A stretch of DNA of 64,000 nucleotides, from NCBI GenBank assembly GCA_905233725.1, contig CAJOEM010000006.1:1-64000 (forward strand), given 5' to 3'. The notes beneath the pieces were generated by a model. That model was not told the DNA's origin. It saw only the letters and a program-made list of their open reading frames with translations, and searched no databases. This DNA comes from an uncultured Synergistales bacterium (GTDB lineage: Bacteria > Synergistota > Synergistia > Synergistales > Aminobacteriaceae). Position numbers and translations under genes: made by a program. Shown here piece after piece: positions 10,068 through 20,600 of this stretch. Position 1 is the first letter of the stretch, and each line of letters opens with the position of its first letter.

Positions 10068-10757
10068 ATGATCTGGAATGAAAAGTGCATAATTTCGCCG
10101 TCGTTAATTTGCCTGGACATGTGCAATCTCGAAGCCCAAGCGAAAATTCTCGAGGAAAATAATATCAAGATGCTTCACGTTGACATTCTTGACGGACATT
10201 TCAGCCCATCAATGCCGCTCGGACTTGACACAGTGCGACAGTTGCGCGCGAAAACAAGTCTGGAATTTGATTGTCACGTTATGACGACTGAGCAGGATTA
10301 TTTTGTGGACGAGCTGCTGGATATTGGCGTGTCGCAAATAACTTTTCACGCTGAAACTCAGCCGCATATAGACGGAATGCTAAATCGTATTCATTCGCGC
10401 GGTGTGAGGGCTGGCGTTGCTCTGAAACCAGCGACACCGTTATCGACGCTTGATTACGTTCTTGAGAAATGTGATTGTGTGTTACTGATGCTGATTAACC
10501 CGGGTTACGCGTTCGTGAAAAATGAGAAGCAAGTCAGCTATGCAGATCGCAAGATTCAGGATTTGCGCAGAATGATTAACGAGCGAAATTTGCAGACGAA
10601 AATCGAACTTGACGGCAGGATTTCAACCCAGAATATTCGTGATTGGGGAAGAGATTCTGCCGATATTTTTGTGACGGGCAGCACGTGTCTGAAGCGCGAT
10701 AATTTGGCGCAGAGTTTGCGAGACTTGAACGTGTTGCGGGAGAGTGTGTTATCATGA
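10068..10757 (+). CDS. Ribulose-phosphate 3-epimerase family protein (possibly AlsE-like)
   Basis: ISPSLICLDM, LHVDILDGHFSP, DCHVM, INPGYA, IELDGRIS; ATG 10068 preferred over the track start 9999, which overlaps the kinase gene. Confidence 0.88.
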   Translation: MIWNEKCIISPSLICLDMCNLEAQAKILEENNIKMLHVDILDGHFSPSMPLGLDTVRQLRAKTSLEFDCHVMTTEQDYFVDELLDIGVSQITFHAETQPHIDGMLNRIHSRGVRAGVALKPATPLSTLDYVLEKCDCVLLMLINPGYAFVKNEKQVSYADRKIQDLRRMINERNLQTKIELDGRISTQNIRDWGRDSADIFVTGSTCLKRDNLAQSLRDLNVLRESVLS

Positions 10758-11332
10758 GCGAGACTTTTGCGGAGAAATATTTGAAGGCACGTTCGGATGT
10801 AATTGCTGAGATTGACAGAACGTTGGCTAGCATTGATCCGGATCAGATTCAGAAGCTTTGTGACGAAATTCTCAAGGCGAGAAAAGTTTTTCTTGTCGGA
10901 GTCGGGCGCGTAATGCTGGCGTTGCAGTGTGTGTGTAAGAGGCTTGCGCATTTGGGAGTAGATTCGCATTATGTCGGCGAAATCACAGAACCGGCAATTA
11001 CGAAAGATGATTTGTTAATCGTAGGCTCTGGCTCAGGCGCGTCACTGTTTCCGTTGGGGATTGCGAAAAAAGCGCGTGCAGTTGCGAATTGCAGAATCGT
11101 TCACATTGGCTCGAATCCGAACAGCGAAATGAAAGATATTGCGGATTTCATGGTCAGGATTCCGGTTCGGACGAAATTTTATCTCGATGATGAAGTCGAA
11201 TCTTGCCAGCCAATGACGAGTTTGTTTGAGCAGAGTGTGTTATTGCTCGGCGATGTTATTGCGAAGATGATTATCGAAGAGCGCAACTTGAACATGAAAG
11301 ATCTTTGGCAATATCACGCGAATTTAGAATAA
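10754..11332 (+). CDS. SIS-domain sugar-phosphate isomerase (6-phospho-3-hexuloisomerase-like)
   Basis: VFLVGVGRV..., LIVGSGSGASLFPLGIAKKA, about 190 aa. Confidence 0.8.
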   Translation: MSETFAEKYLKARSDVIAEIDRTLASIDPDQIQKLCDEILKARKVFLVGVGRVMLALQCVCKRLAHLGVDSHYVGEITEPAITKDDLLIVGSGSGASLFPLGIAKKARAVANCRIVHIGSNPNSEMKDIADFMVRIPVRTKFYLDDEVESCQPMTSLFEQSVLLLGDVIAKMIIEERNLNMKDLWQYHANLE

Positions 11333-11346
11333 TGGAGATGTTTTAC

Positions 11347-12396
11347 ATGAGCAAGAATGAAATTTTGAAGCGCGTCGGCAATATTCAGCAGTTGGCGTAC
11401 GTTCGAGCGATTGAATACTCAGAGGGACGCAGCTCTGGTTTGAAAGCTTTTGATATTAAGAACGGCAAATTATCCTTGCGAGTTATGGCAGATAAGGCTC
11501 TCGATGTCAGCGAATTTTCTTACGCAGGCGTGAATATAAATTTTCTGTCGAAGCCTGGATTGCAGGGACTTGGACATTATGACACGAACGGAGCAGAAGC
11601 TGGTCGCAGCATAATGGGCGGATTATTTTTCACGGCAGGTCTTGAGCATTTCGGCGCGCCATGTAACGTTGACGGCGTAGATTACCCGATGCACGGCAGA
11701 ATGCGTTCGACACCAGCTGAACATGTCTCGAGTGATGCGTTCTGGAACGGCGAAGATTACGTTTTGCGAGTTTCCGGTGAGATGCGCGAGGCTGCGTTAT
11801 TCGGGGAAAATTTAGTTTTACGCCGAACGATTGAGACGCTTTATGGCTCAAAGACTTTCACGCTGACGGACGAATTTGAGAATCAGGCGTTCAGAGATGA
11901 AGTCATGATGTTGCTGTATCATATTAATCTGGGCTTCCCGTTCCTGGACGAGGACACGAAATTCTATATCCCAACAAAGAAGATTACACCGCGAAATTCT
12001 GACGCAGAAGGACACGAAGCCGATTATAATAAAATGGAAGCTCCGAAAGATAACGAGCCTGAATACGTTTTCCTGCACGAACTGAAAACTGAAGCGAATC
12101 TTGACACGCAGGTTCTGGCTGTGAATCCGAATCTGAAATTGGGCTTGAGAATATCATGGAACGCGAAATATCTGCCGTGTTTCATGCAATGGAAGTCGAT
12201 TGCGTCCGGTGATTACGTTGTTGGTCTTGAGCCGGCGAATTCACTCGTTCACGGTCGCAAATGGTATGTTGATAATCATCAGGAATTGCACAAGATTAAA
12301 TCGTTCGGACGCGAGAAAAATATTTTGCAGTTTACGATTCTTGATGGCGATAAAGAAATAAACGACGCGATTTCTGCGTTTGAGAAAAAATTCTAG
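11347..12396 (+). CDS. Aldose epimerase-like DUF4432 family protein
   Basis: Mutarotase-like fold features: GGLFFTAGLEHFGAPC, YPMHGRMRSTPAEH, YHINLGFPFLDE. Confidence 0.75.
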   Translation: MSKNEILKRVGNIQQLAYVRAIEYSEGRSSGLKAFDIKNGKLSLRVMADKALDVSEFSYAGVNINFLSKPGLQGLGHYDTNGAEAGRSIMGGLFFTAGLEHFGAPCNVDGVDYPMHGRMRSTPAEHVSSDAFWNGEDYVLRVSGEMREAALFGENLVLRRTIETLYGSKTFTLTDEFENQAFRDEVMMLLYHINLGFPFLDEDTKFYIPTKKITPRNSDAEGHEADYNKMEAPKDNEPEYVFLHELKTEANLDTQVLAVNPNLKLGLRISWNAKYLPCFMQWKSIASGDYVVGLEPANSLVHGRKWYVDNHQELHKIKSFGREKNILQFTILDGDKEINDAISAFEKKF

Positions 12397-12414
12397 TAAC
12401 GAGGTGTTTTGCTA

Positions 12415-13098
12415 ATGAAGCGATCAGAGATTAACAAGTGTATCAAAGAATTTGAGGCTTTACTGAAGAAGCATTGTTTCGAGTTGCCGCCGTTTTTGAG
12501 TTTCACGCCCGAAGAATGGCAGACGAAGGGTCACGAATACGACGAGATTCGCGACAATGCTCTTGGCTGGGATATTACGGATTATGGCGAGGGACATTTT
12601 GAGACGAAGGGTCTGTATTTGATCACGATCAGAAATGGCAATGTTCATAACCCGAAGTACACGAAAACTTACGCCGAGAAAATCATGATGCTCAAAGAAG
12701 GTCAAGTCTCGCCGAATCATTTTCACTGGAAGAAAATGGAAGATATTATTAACAGAGGCGGCGGAAATGTCGTGTTCAAGCTTTGGAACGCCGATCGGAA
12801 AACTGAGCAGCCGTTAGATACTGATGTCGAGATTTTTTCGGACGGTCGCACATACACGGTCAAAGCTGGCTCAGAAGTAATTTTGAAGCCCGGTGAATCA
12901 CTCTCGCTTTACCCGTATTATTATCACGAGTTCAGGATTCAACCCGGCACTGGCTACGCGATAATCGGTGAAGTTTCTATGTGCAATGACGACAACACTG
13001 ATAATAGGTTCTACGAGCCGCTTGGAAGATTCCCAACGATTGATGAGGACGAGCCTCCATACAGGTTACTTTGCACGGAGTATCCTGCCGCAAAATAG
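12415..13098 (+). CDS. D-lyxose ketol-isomerase family protein
   Basis: SPNHFHWKKMEDIINRGGG cupin metal motif and GESLSLYPYYYHEF. Confidence 0.85.
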   Translation: MKRSEINKCIKEFEALLKKHCFELPPFLSFTPEEWQTKGHEYDEIRDNALGWDITDYGEGHFETKGLYLITIRNGNVHNPKYTKTYAEKIMMLKEGQVSPNHFHWKKMEDIINRGGGNVVFKLWNADRKTEQPLDTDVEIFSDGRTYTVKAGSEVILKPGESLSLYPYYYHEFRIQPGTGYAIIGEVSMCNDDNTDNRFYEPLGRFPTIDEDEPPYRLLCTEYPAAK

Positions 13099-13142
13099 AT
13101 TAGTGCAAGATTTGAATTTGAAATGGAAGGAGCAATATTATT

Positions 13143-14663
13143 GTGAGCGATTATGTAGTTACGATGGAACACGTTACGAAGACGTTTCCGGGTGTTAAAG
13201 CTCTCGACGATGTTCAGCTGCATTTGTTGCCCGGGCGCGTGATGGCGCTGCTGGGCGAGAATGGCGCAGGGAAATCGACACTCATGAAAATTCTCTCGGG
13301 CGTTTACACAAGGGATTCAGGTGACATTACGATTTTCGGCCAAAAAATCGAGGGTGACTTGAACACAAAGCAAGCTCAGGCTCTCGGAGTTGCGATAATA
13401 CACCAGGAGCTGAACATGTGCCAGCACTTGACAGTCGCAGCGAATATGTTCTTAGGACGCGAGATCACTAAGGGCGGCAGACTTGACAACGCAGAAATGA
13501 ATCGTCAGGCAGTCGAGCAATTAGCCAAACTCGGCATACATGATCTCGATCCTGAAGAATCCGTCGGGAATTTAACGGTCGGTCGTCAGCAGATGGTCGA
13601 GATCGCAAAAGCATTGTTGATTAACGCGAAAGTTCTGGTCATGGACGAGCCGTCAAGTTCGTTGTCTAATGCTGAAATTGTCGAGATGTTCAGGATTGTT
13701 CGCGAGTTGAAAGCAATGGGAACAGCGATCGTTTATATCAGCCACAGGTTGCAGGAATTGCATCACATTGTAGATGACGTTACGATCATGAGAGACGGCA
13801 AATATATAACGGAAGGCAAATTCGAGGACTTCACGATGGATCAGATTATTGCGAACATGGTCGGTCACGAGGTCAAGAATCAATTCCCAAGAGAGACAGT
13901 TCCAAAGGGCAAGAAAATTCTCGAAGTTAAACACCTGAACGCCGGCAAAATGGTCAAGGACGTGAGCTTTGAAGTTTTCGAGGGTGAAGTTTTGGGATTC
14001 TCCGGACTTGTTGGAGCTGGCAGAACTGAGACAATGCGCGCAATTTTCGGAGCAGATCGCAAAGATGGCGGTGAAATTTTGCTTGACGGAAAGCCACTCG
14101 AAATCACAAATCCAGGATCGTCGATTCGCCATGGTGTAGTTCTTGCGCCGGAAGATCGTAAGAAAGAAGGATTGTGCACGAAGCTTACGATTAGAGATAA
14201 TATCGCGTTGCCAAATCTTGATATAATCACGGCCGGAAGCTTGACGGGAAAAATCAATCGCAAAATTGAGAACGAAATGATCGAGAAGGGCAAGAGTTCT
14301 CTGACGATTAAGATGTCCGGAGCTGATGCGGAAGCTGGCAGTCTGTCGGGCGGAAATCAGCAGAAAGTCGTCGTCGCAAAATGGCTGGCGCGTCAATCAC
14401 GCGTAATTATTTTCGACGAACCTACACGCGGCATTGACGTTGCTGCGAAAGTTGAGATTTATGATATTATCAACGAATTGAAGAAGCATGGCGTTGGTGT
14501 CATTATCGTTTCGTCGGAGTTGCCGGAAGTTATGGGAATTTCGGATCGCATAATCGTCATGTGTAACGGCAGAATCACTGGAGAAGTTGATCCAAGACAC
14601 ACGTCAGAAGAAGAGATCATGACCTACGCGACGCAATTTGGAGATCACGCAGCCGCATCGTAA
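13143..14663 (+). CDS. Sugar ABC transporter ATP-binding protein (RbsA/MglA type, duplicated ABC domain)
   Basis: GENGAGKSTLMKILSGVY, VGRQQMVEIAKAL, SLSGGNQQKVVVAKWLA. Confidence 0.95.
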   Translation: MSDYVVTMEHVTKTFPGVKALDDVQLHLLPGRVMALLGENGAGKSTLMKILSGVYTRDSGDITIFGQKIEGDLNTKQAQALGVAIIHQELNMCQHLTVAANMFLGREITKGGRLDNAEMNRQAVEQLAKLGIHDLDPEESVGNLTVGRQQMVEIAKALLINAKVLVMDEPSSSLSNAEIVEMFRIVRELKAMGTAIVYISHRLQELHHIVDDVTIMRDGKYITEGKFEDFTMDQIIANMVGHEVKNQFPRETVPKGKKILEVKHLNAGKMVKDVSFEVFEGEVLGFSGLVGAGRTETMRAIFGADRKDGGEILLDGKPLEITNPGSSIRHGVVLAPEDRKKEGLCTKLTIRDNIALPNLDIITAGSLTGKINRKIENEMIEKGKSSLTIKMSGADAEAGSLSGGNQQKVVVAKWLARQSRVIIFDEPTRGIDVAAKVEIYDIINELKKHGVGVIIVSSELPEVMGISDRIIVMCNGRITGEVDPRHTSEEEIMTYATQFGDHAAAS

Positions 14664-14739
14664 TCGGAAAATCAAGAATCGCAATTTAATCACTAAGGCA
14701 AAAAGGCAAAATTACGAATTTACAAAGGAGAGTTTCAAA

Positions 14740-15738
14740 ATGGAAAATAAAAAGCGCAGTTTTCTTTCAAAACCCGGAGTTGCTTCAGTTTTAACGGCGT
14801 TCATCGGAGTTATCGTTCTAATGGTAATATTCGCAATGATGAATCCGAATTTTATCAAGCGTAATAATTTGATGTCACTTGCACGTTCGATCTGTCCGTA
14901 TTTGCTGGTTGGAATCGGTCAGGGCATTGTGTGTATCACTGGAAATATCGACTTGTCAATCGGCTCGGTTTTGGGAATGTCAGCGATGATTTCGGCAACA
15001 CTGGTCTGCAATGGAATGAACGTTATTCTTGCGATTATAATTGACTTGATCGCGTGCTTGCTCGTAGGCTTATCAAATGGCGTGTTGGTCGGAAAATTCA
15101 AGTTACCGCCATTCATCGGCACATTGGGAACGATGACGATCTGCCGCGGAATTGCTCAGCTCGTGAATAATAATTACAATACTGGCGACATTGGCACGGG
15201 CGGCTTGAAAGATTTGTTCAGAGACACGTTCTATTATGGGCGCGTTGGCTATGTTTATTACGGCGTTGTGATTTGCTTGATAATCTGGGCGATATTCTGG
15301 TACTTGATGAGCTACACTGCGACTGGACGACACATTTACGCAATCGGCTCGAATGTTGACGCTGCGAGATTATCAGGCGTTGATGTTTTCAAGACTACTA
15401 CGACGGCTTACGTGATTTCGGCTTTCTGTTCGTTCATGGCTGGATTAATCACAATGGCAGCGGCTGGCATGGGTTCGATGCAGGCGGGAATGAGCTACGA
15501 AATGTACGGAGTTGCTGCGGCGGTTATCGGCGGAATTTCGACATTAGGCGGCAGCGGCTTGTTAGTCGGAGTTATTGCTGGTGCGTCAGTCTGGGCGATT
15601 TTGCAGAATGGATTGACTCTGGCGAATGTTCCTGTTGCAATGCGCAATATAATCATTGGAATTATCGTTGTCGCGTGCGTATTATTTGATATTATGAGAC
15701 GCAGCGGCATGATCGGCGCAAAGAAAAAGGCTGCATAG
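14740..15738 (+). CDS. Sugar ABC transporter permease (RbsC type)
   Basis: GNIDLSIGSVLGMSA, GTLGTMTICRGIAQL; start after AAAGGAG Shine-Dalgarno. Confidence 0.93.
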   Translation: MENKKRSFLSKPGVASVLTAFIGVIVLMVIFAMMNPNFIKRNNLMSLARSICPYLLVGIGQGIVCITGNIDLSIGSVLGMSAMISATLVCNGMNVILAIIIDLIACLLVGLSNGVLVGKFKLPPFIGTLGTMTICRGIAQLVNNNYNTGDIGTGGLKDLFRDTFYYGRVGYVYYGVVICLIIWAIFWYLMSYTATGRHIYAIGSNVDAARLSGVDVFKTTTTAYVISAFCSFMAGLITMAAAGMGSMQAGMSYEMYGVAAAVIGGISTLGGSGLLVGVIAGASVWAILQNGLTLANVPVAMRNIIIGIIVVACVLFDIMRRSGMIGAKKKAA

Positions 15739-15800
15739 GCTGTGTGAAAATCATAGTCTCAGCAAATAGATATTTTATTTTTAATCGGAGGTTTGTAGTT

Positions 15801-16730
15801 ATGAAAAAGGTTTTATTAGCGGCATTATTGGTTTTAGCGGTTTGTTCGGCAGCGTTCGCGGGTGTCAAGACGAAAGTTGGCTTGATCACGATGGATCAGA
15901 TGGACGTTCACTGGGTCAGACTTCAGCAGGCAGCACAGGCTCGTGTTGATGAGTTGAACGCAGCAGGCAATCAGATCGACATGGTTTGGCTTGCACCCGA
16001 AACGAAGGACAATCAGCAGCAGATCGAAAAGATCCAGAATGCAGTTGCGGACGGCGTGAATTATATTATCATCGCTTGCAACGACGGCACTTCTGCAAAT
16101 CGCGCACTTCAGGAAGCAATCGACGCTGATATTAAAATTATCTACGTTGACGCACCTGCAACTCTCAAAGCTTCGGCAACTTACGCAACGGATAATTTTG
16201 CCGGTGGAAAGCAAATCGGCGAATATCTCGCGAAATTGTTCGAGAGAGACGGCGTAACTGAAGGCACAATCGGAATCGTTGATGCTCAGGCTGGTGTTCA
16301 GTCATGCCAGGACAGATATGATGGCTTCGCGTCAGTGTTCAAAGACACGAAATTCGTAATGGGTGAGCGTCAGTACTCAGACGGCGATAATTCAAAAGCT
16401 CAGGAACTTGCCAACACGCTTATTAATAACGGCGTAGTCGCAATCTATGGCACGAATGACGGCGCAACGAACGGTTCAGCAGCAGCAGTTAAAGACGCAA
16501 TCAATAACGGTCAGAAAATTTACTGCGTTGGCTGGGACAAGTCGGATTCGAATATTGCACACGTTGAGAGCGGCGAGTTGTTAGCATTTGCTGCACAGAA
16601 TCCTCAGGTTATGGGCAGAATGGCAATCGATGCAGTTGTCGAACTTGAGTCAGGCAAAGATCTTAACGGCGTAGTTGTTGACACTGGTGTCTCGACTGTA
16701 ACGGCTGAGAACGTTGCAGAGTTCAAATAA
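15801..16730 (+). CDS. Periplasmic sugar-binding protein (Peripla_BP_4 type)
   Basis: Signal peptide MKKVLLAALLVLAVCSAAFA; IIIACNDGTSANRALQEAIDADIKIIYVDAPA. Confidence 0.93.
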   Translation: MKKVLLAALLVLAVCSAAFAGVKTKVGLITMDQMDVHWVRLQQAAQARVDELNAAGNQIDMVWLAPETKDNQQQIEKIQNAVADGVNYIIIACNDGTSANRALQEAIDADIKIIYVDAPATLKASATYATDNFAGGKQIGEYLAKLFERDGVTEGTIGIVDAQAGVQSCQDRYDGFASVFKDTKFVMGERQYSDGDNSKAQELANTLINNGVVAIYGTNDGATNGSAAAVKDAINNGQKIYCVGWDKSDSNIAHVESGELLAFAAQNPQVMGRMAIDAVVELESGKDLNGVVVDTGVSTVTAENVAEFK

Positions 16731-16766
16731 TCGAATCGCGCAATACTAGTCAGGAAATTTTTTCAG

Positions 16767-16789
16767 CCCCACCGCGCGTGGGGTTTTTT
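16767..16789 (+). terminator. Intrinsic terminator
   Basis: CCCCACCGCGCGTGGGGTTTTTT. Confidence 0.9.
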
Positions 16790-16859
16790 ATTTTGCGTCT
16801 TTCGTGTAAAATACAGGGTTATTGATACATATTTCTAAACGAAAGGACAGATTGGAGTT

Positions 16860-19010
16860 TTGCCGGACGTTGCAGTAAACACCGTTGGATTGCGAAAGAA
16901 AGTTCAAGATTACTCTGACATCGGTGTTGCCTTGTTGATGGTCTTAGTCATCGTCATGATGGTAGTGCCTCTCCCAACTTGGCTGATAGATTTGTTGCTC
17001 TCGATGAATATAACGCTTGGAGTTGTTACGTTGCTTGTGACGTTTTATGTCAAGCGTGCTTTGGACTTGTCAATTTTTCCGACGCTGCTTTTAATCTCGA
17101 CGTTGTTCAGATTGTCGCTGAATGTTTCGACGACGCGATTGATCTTGCTTTACGGTAATGCCGGCGAATTAATAAACGCGTTTGGGAATTTCGTTGTCGG
17201 TGGAAATTACGTTGTTGGAATTATCATGTTCTTGATTCTCGTAATTATTCAGATGCTGGTAATTACGAAAGGCGCTGAACGTGTCGCGGAAGTTGCAGCA
17301 AGATTCACTCTCGACGCAATGCCAGGAAAACAAATGTCGATTGACGCGGATTTGAACTCGGGATTGATTGACGAAGCCGGAGCTAAACAAAGAAGGCAGG
17401 ATATTCAGCGTGAAGCGGATTTCTACGGAGCTATGGACGGTGCCTCGAAATTCGTGAAAGGTGACGCGATTGCAGGTTTGATTATCACGACGATTAATAT
17501 CGTTGGCGGCTTGTCGATCGGAGTTTTCATGCGCGGAATGGATGCTGCGGGCGCTGCTGCACATTATAGTTTATTAACAGTTGGAGATGGTCTTGTCGGA
17601 CAGATCCCGGCGCTATTAATGTCTACAGCGATGGGCGTTATAGTAACACGAGCTGCTGCGTCATCTGAACTTGGACCGGACTTGATAAACGCGTTTACGA
17701 AATATCCCAGGCCGTTGTATATTGCTGCTGCGATGTTATTATTCCTGGGACTTTTGCCCGGATTGCCAACGATCCCGTTTATTACGCTTGCGACGCTGAT
17801 GGGTTTTCTGGGCTACACGGTCAGTCGTGAAGCAAACGTGCAATCAATCGCTGCTGAAGAAATGGCTGCTGCATTGCCTGCTGGTGCTTCTGCTCCTGCT
17901 CAAGCTCCGGGTGCTGCTGCGAGTGCTGGAGCTGCTCCTGCTGATTCTGGCTCGAAATCCGAGAGTGTTTCGCCTGAAGACGTTATGAAATTATTAACGG
18001 TCGAACCAATGGAAGCTGAAATTGGTTACGCGATAATCCCGTTAATAGATCCTGCTCAGGGTGGCGACATGTTGGATCGAATCGGCACAATCAGAAAGCA
18101 AATGGCTCTGGAAATGGGAATAGTAGTTCCGCCGATAAGAATACGCGATAATATCCAGATTAAGCCTACGGAATATATTTTGCGCGTCAAAGGTGCAGAA
18201 GCTGGTCGAGGTGAATTGCTGCCGGATCATTATTTGGCGATGAATACTGGCGGTGTTGAGGAAGATTTGATCGGAGTGCCTACGAAAGAACCTGCGTTTG
18301 GCTTGCCTGCGTTATGGATTTCGCCTGATTTGCGCGATAAAGCTGAGAGCATGGGCTACACGGTTGTAGATGCTCCGTCTGTGATGGCAACACACCTGTC
18401 AGAAGTAATCAAGAAAAACGGCGCGGAATTATTAACTCGTCAGGAAGTTCAGAAATTAACGGATATGGTTAAAGAGACTGCTCCAGCGGTTGTTGGTGAA
18501 TTGCTGTCGTCGTTATCGCTAGGGGAAATTCAGAAAGTTTTGCAGAATTTGATTCGTGAGCAGATACCGATTCGAGATTTAGTTACGATTTTTGAGGCAC
18601 TGGCGGATTATGGCAAGATGTCACGCAGCGTTGATTTCTTGACGGAACGCGCGAGAGAATCGCTTTCGAGATTGATTTCGCTCAAGATTCAGGGCACGGA
18701 CGGAGTGATAACTGCAGCAACTCTGTCGCCGAACTGGGAGCAGAAAATTCTCGCTGGAGTTGACGGCGATTTGACGCGAGGTTGGCAGCTGAATCTTGAT
18801 CCGCGAGAAGTTCAGAGATTGATCACGGCTATTTCTAAAGCTATGGAGAGCTTAATCGTTAAGAATTTGCCGCCGGTCTTGCTGGTACATCCAGATGTTA
18901 GATTGATTGTGCGAAGATTGATTGAAGGCTCGATTACGAATATATTTGTCGTCTCGTATAATGAAATAGTACGCGGAGTTCAGATAAAGACAGTCGGTAT
19001 GGTGGAGTAA
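16860..19010 (+). CDS. flhA: Flagellar biosynthesis protein FlhA (TTG start)
   Basis: FHIPEP family: STLFRLSLNVSTTRLIL, DAMPGKQMSIDADLNSGLID. Confidence 0.96.
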   Translation: MPDVAVNTVGLRKKVQDYSDIGVALLMVLVIVMMVVPLPTWLIDLLLSMNITLGVVTLLVTFYVKRALDLSIFPTLLLISTLFRLSLNVSTTRLILLYGNAGELINAFGNFVVGGNYVVGIIMFLILVIIQMLVITKGAERVAEVAARFTLDAMPGKQMSIDADLNSGLIDEAGAKQRRQDIQREADFYGAMDGASKFVKGDAIAGLIITTINIVGGLSIGVFMRGMDAAGAAAHYSLLTVGDGLVGQIPALLMSTAMGVIVTRAAASSELGPDLINAFTKYPRPLYIAAAMLLFLGLLPGLPTIPFITLATLMGFLGYTVSREANVQSIAAEEMAAALPAGASAPAQAPGAAASAGAAPADSGSKSESVSPEDVMKLLTVEPMEAEIGYAIIPLIDPAQGGDMLDRIGTIRKQMALEMGIVVPPIRIRDNIQIKPTEYILRVKGAEAGRGELLPDHYLAMNTGGVEEDLIGVPTKEPAFGLPALWISPDLRDKAESMGYTVVDAPSVMATHLSEVIKKNGAELLTRQEVQKLTDMVKETAPAVVGELLSSLSLGEIQKVLQNLIREQIPIRDLVTIFEALADYGKMSRSVDFLTERARESLSRLISLKIQGTDGVITAATLSPNWEQKILAGVDGDLTRGWQLNLDPREVQRLITAISKAMESLIVKNLPPVLLVHPDVRLIVRRLIEGSITNIFVVSYNEIVRGVQIKTVGMVE

Positions 19011-19016
19011 AAAATT

Positions 19017-20600
19017 ATGCGTGTTGTAAATCAAATTGTTTTCACGGCGAAAGATGACGCTGAAGCTATCAGACTTGCTACGGAACGTTTAGGACGTGAC
19101 GCGGTGATTTTGTCGTCGCAAATGGTCAAAGAAGGCGGAGTGTTCGGCTTATTTCAGAAATCCGTTTTGCGAGTTACGGCTGGAATTTTGGAGGAAGATG
19201 ATAATTCAAGCCCGGCTAGACCCGTTGCGAAAAAGAATCCTGCGCCATCGAGTTCAAGTTCGATCTCATCAATGGACGAGGAAACCAGGCGCGAAAATCT
19301 CATCGCATTCCAAAAGTTGATGGAGTTTAAGGAACGTTCGGAGCGCAAAACAGTTCCCGCACAAACGCAGATTCCTGTTCCAACGCCAAGTTCGAGTCAG
19401 ATCCCGGATAACTCGCCGATTCCGCTTGGTGATGAGGGCTACATGACTGGCAGCATGAACACAACGGACACGATCAGAATTTCAGAGCAAGCTTTGAGAA
19501 GTGCTTACGGTCAGCAGCCGCGAATAACTCCAGCACCGCCGATTACAAATCTTAATCCGAACCCGAATCCGAATCTGAATCTTAATCCAGTTCCGGCGAA
19601 TCAGCCAAGCCAGAATCCGATTCCAGTTTCAAGTCCAGTTTCGCAAATTCCGGATAACACGCAGAGATTAACGGATCAAGTCGGAGCCTTGGCAGATAAG
19701 ATCGACTCGCTAATTCAGAGACTCGCAGCCGTTGAGAAACAAACACGAAATTCTCAGCAGAATTTTCAGCCGATTAGTCCGCTTAGCAACGTTCAGAATG
19801 TGACGCAATCCAGCGATCCCGAACGAAATTTCATAGAGCAAAGATTAAGAGCTTCAGGTGTCGATGAGAAATATATTTCAAAACTTGTTGCGGATTACAT
19901 GATCTCAAAAGGCGATCCCAAGCAAAAGAAAATTCCGTTTAATAAATGGCTCGCGAAAAGAATTTACTGTGCGGCCGATGAGAAACTCGATGCTGTCGGC
20001 GGGCGAAAAGTCATGATGTTCGGACCAACAGGTGTCGGGAAAACTACGACTATTGCAAAACTCGCAGCAATCAAAGCTCTCTGGGAACACAAGAAAGTCC
20101 TGCTCCTGACTTCAGATACGTATCGAATCGCGGCAGTTGAACAGCTCAAGACTTACGCGAAAATTCTTGGAGTTCCGATTGAGATAATTTTCGACACGAC
20201 GGCAATCCCTGCAATAGTTGACGAATACGAAAGTTCGGATATTATTTTGCTGGACACCGCCGGAAGATCTCAGCGCGACAAAGAGAATATCAAGATTTTC
20301 GAGAACTTGTATAATTCATTCACGCCCGATGCTGTACACTTAGTTCTCGCAGCAAACATGAAATACGAGGATATGCTCGACGTTGTTGAACACATTCCAG
20401 CAGTTCCGATTTCGCATTTGTTATTCACTAAGCTCGATGAGACAGTGAGTTACGGTGCTATGTTTAACATTCAGCAGGTGATAGGTGCGCCGATTTCGTT
20501 TTTGACGCTTGGTCAGAACGTGCCAAAAGATATAGAGACTGCTTCCGGTGCGAGAATAGCAGATTTCTTAATGAAGACGCAAGATGAACGACGACAGTAG
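19017..20600 (+). CDS. flhF: Flagellar SRP-like GTPase FlhF
   Basis: GPTGVGKTTTIAKLAA, DTYRIAAVEQLKTYAKIL, DTAGRS, TKLDET. Confidence 0.95.
   Translation: MRVVNQIVFTAKDDAEAIRLATERLGRDAVILSSQMVKEGGVFGLFQKSVLRVTAGILEEDDNSSPARPVAKKNPAPSSSSSISSMDEETRRENLIAFQKLMEFKERSERKTVPAQTQIPVPTPSSSQIPDNSPIPLGDEGYMTGSMNTTDTIRISEQALRSAYGQQPRITPAPPITNLNPNPNPNLNLNPVPANQPSQNPIPVSSPVSQIPDNTQRLTDQVGALADKIDSLIQRLAAVEKQTRNSQQNFQPISPLSNVQNVTQSSDPERNFIEQRLRASGVDEKYISKLVADYMISKGDPKQKKIPFNKWLAKRIYCAADEKLDAVGGRKVMMFGPTGVGKTTTIAKLAAIKALWEHKKVLLLTSDTYRIAAVEQLKTYAKILGVPIEIIFDTTAIPAIVDEYESSDIILLDTAGRSQRDKENIKIFENLYNSFTPDAVHLVLAANMKYEDMLDVVEHIPAVPISHLLFTKLDETVSYGAMFNIQQVIGAPISFLTLGQNVPKDIETASGARIADFLMKTQDERRQ

Noticed and set aside
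13653-14396. 247-aa - strand ORF inside the ABC ATPase gene
   Set aside because: Antisense shadow of a highly conserved coding region; no recognisable domain or RBS support.
19540-19600. AATCCGAA-type tandem repeats in flhF
   Set aside because: Explained as a low-complexity Asn-Pro linker between the N-terminal and GTPase domains.
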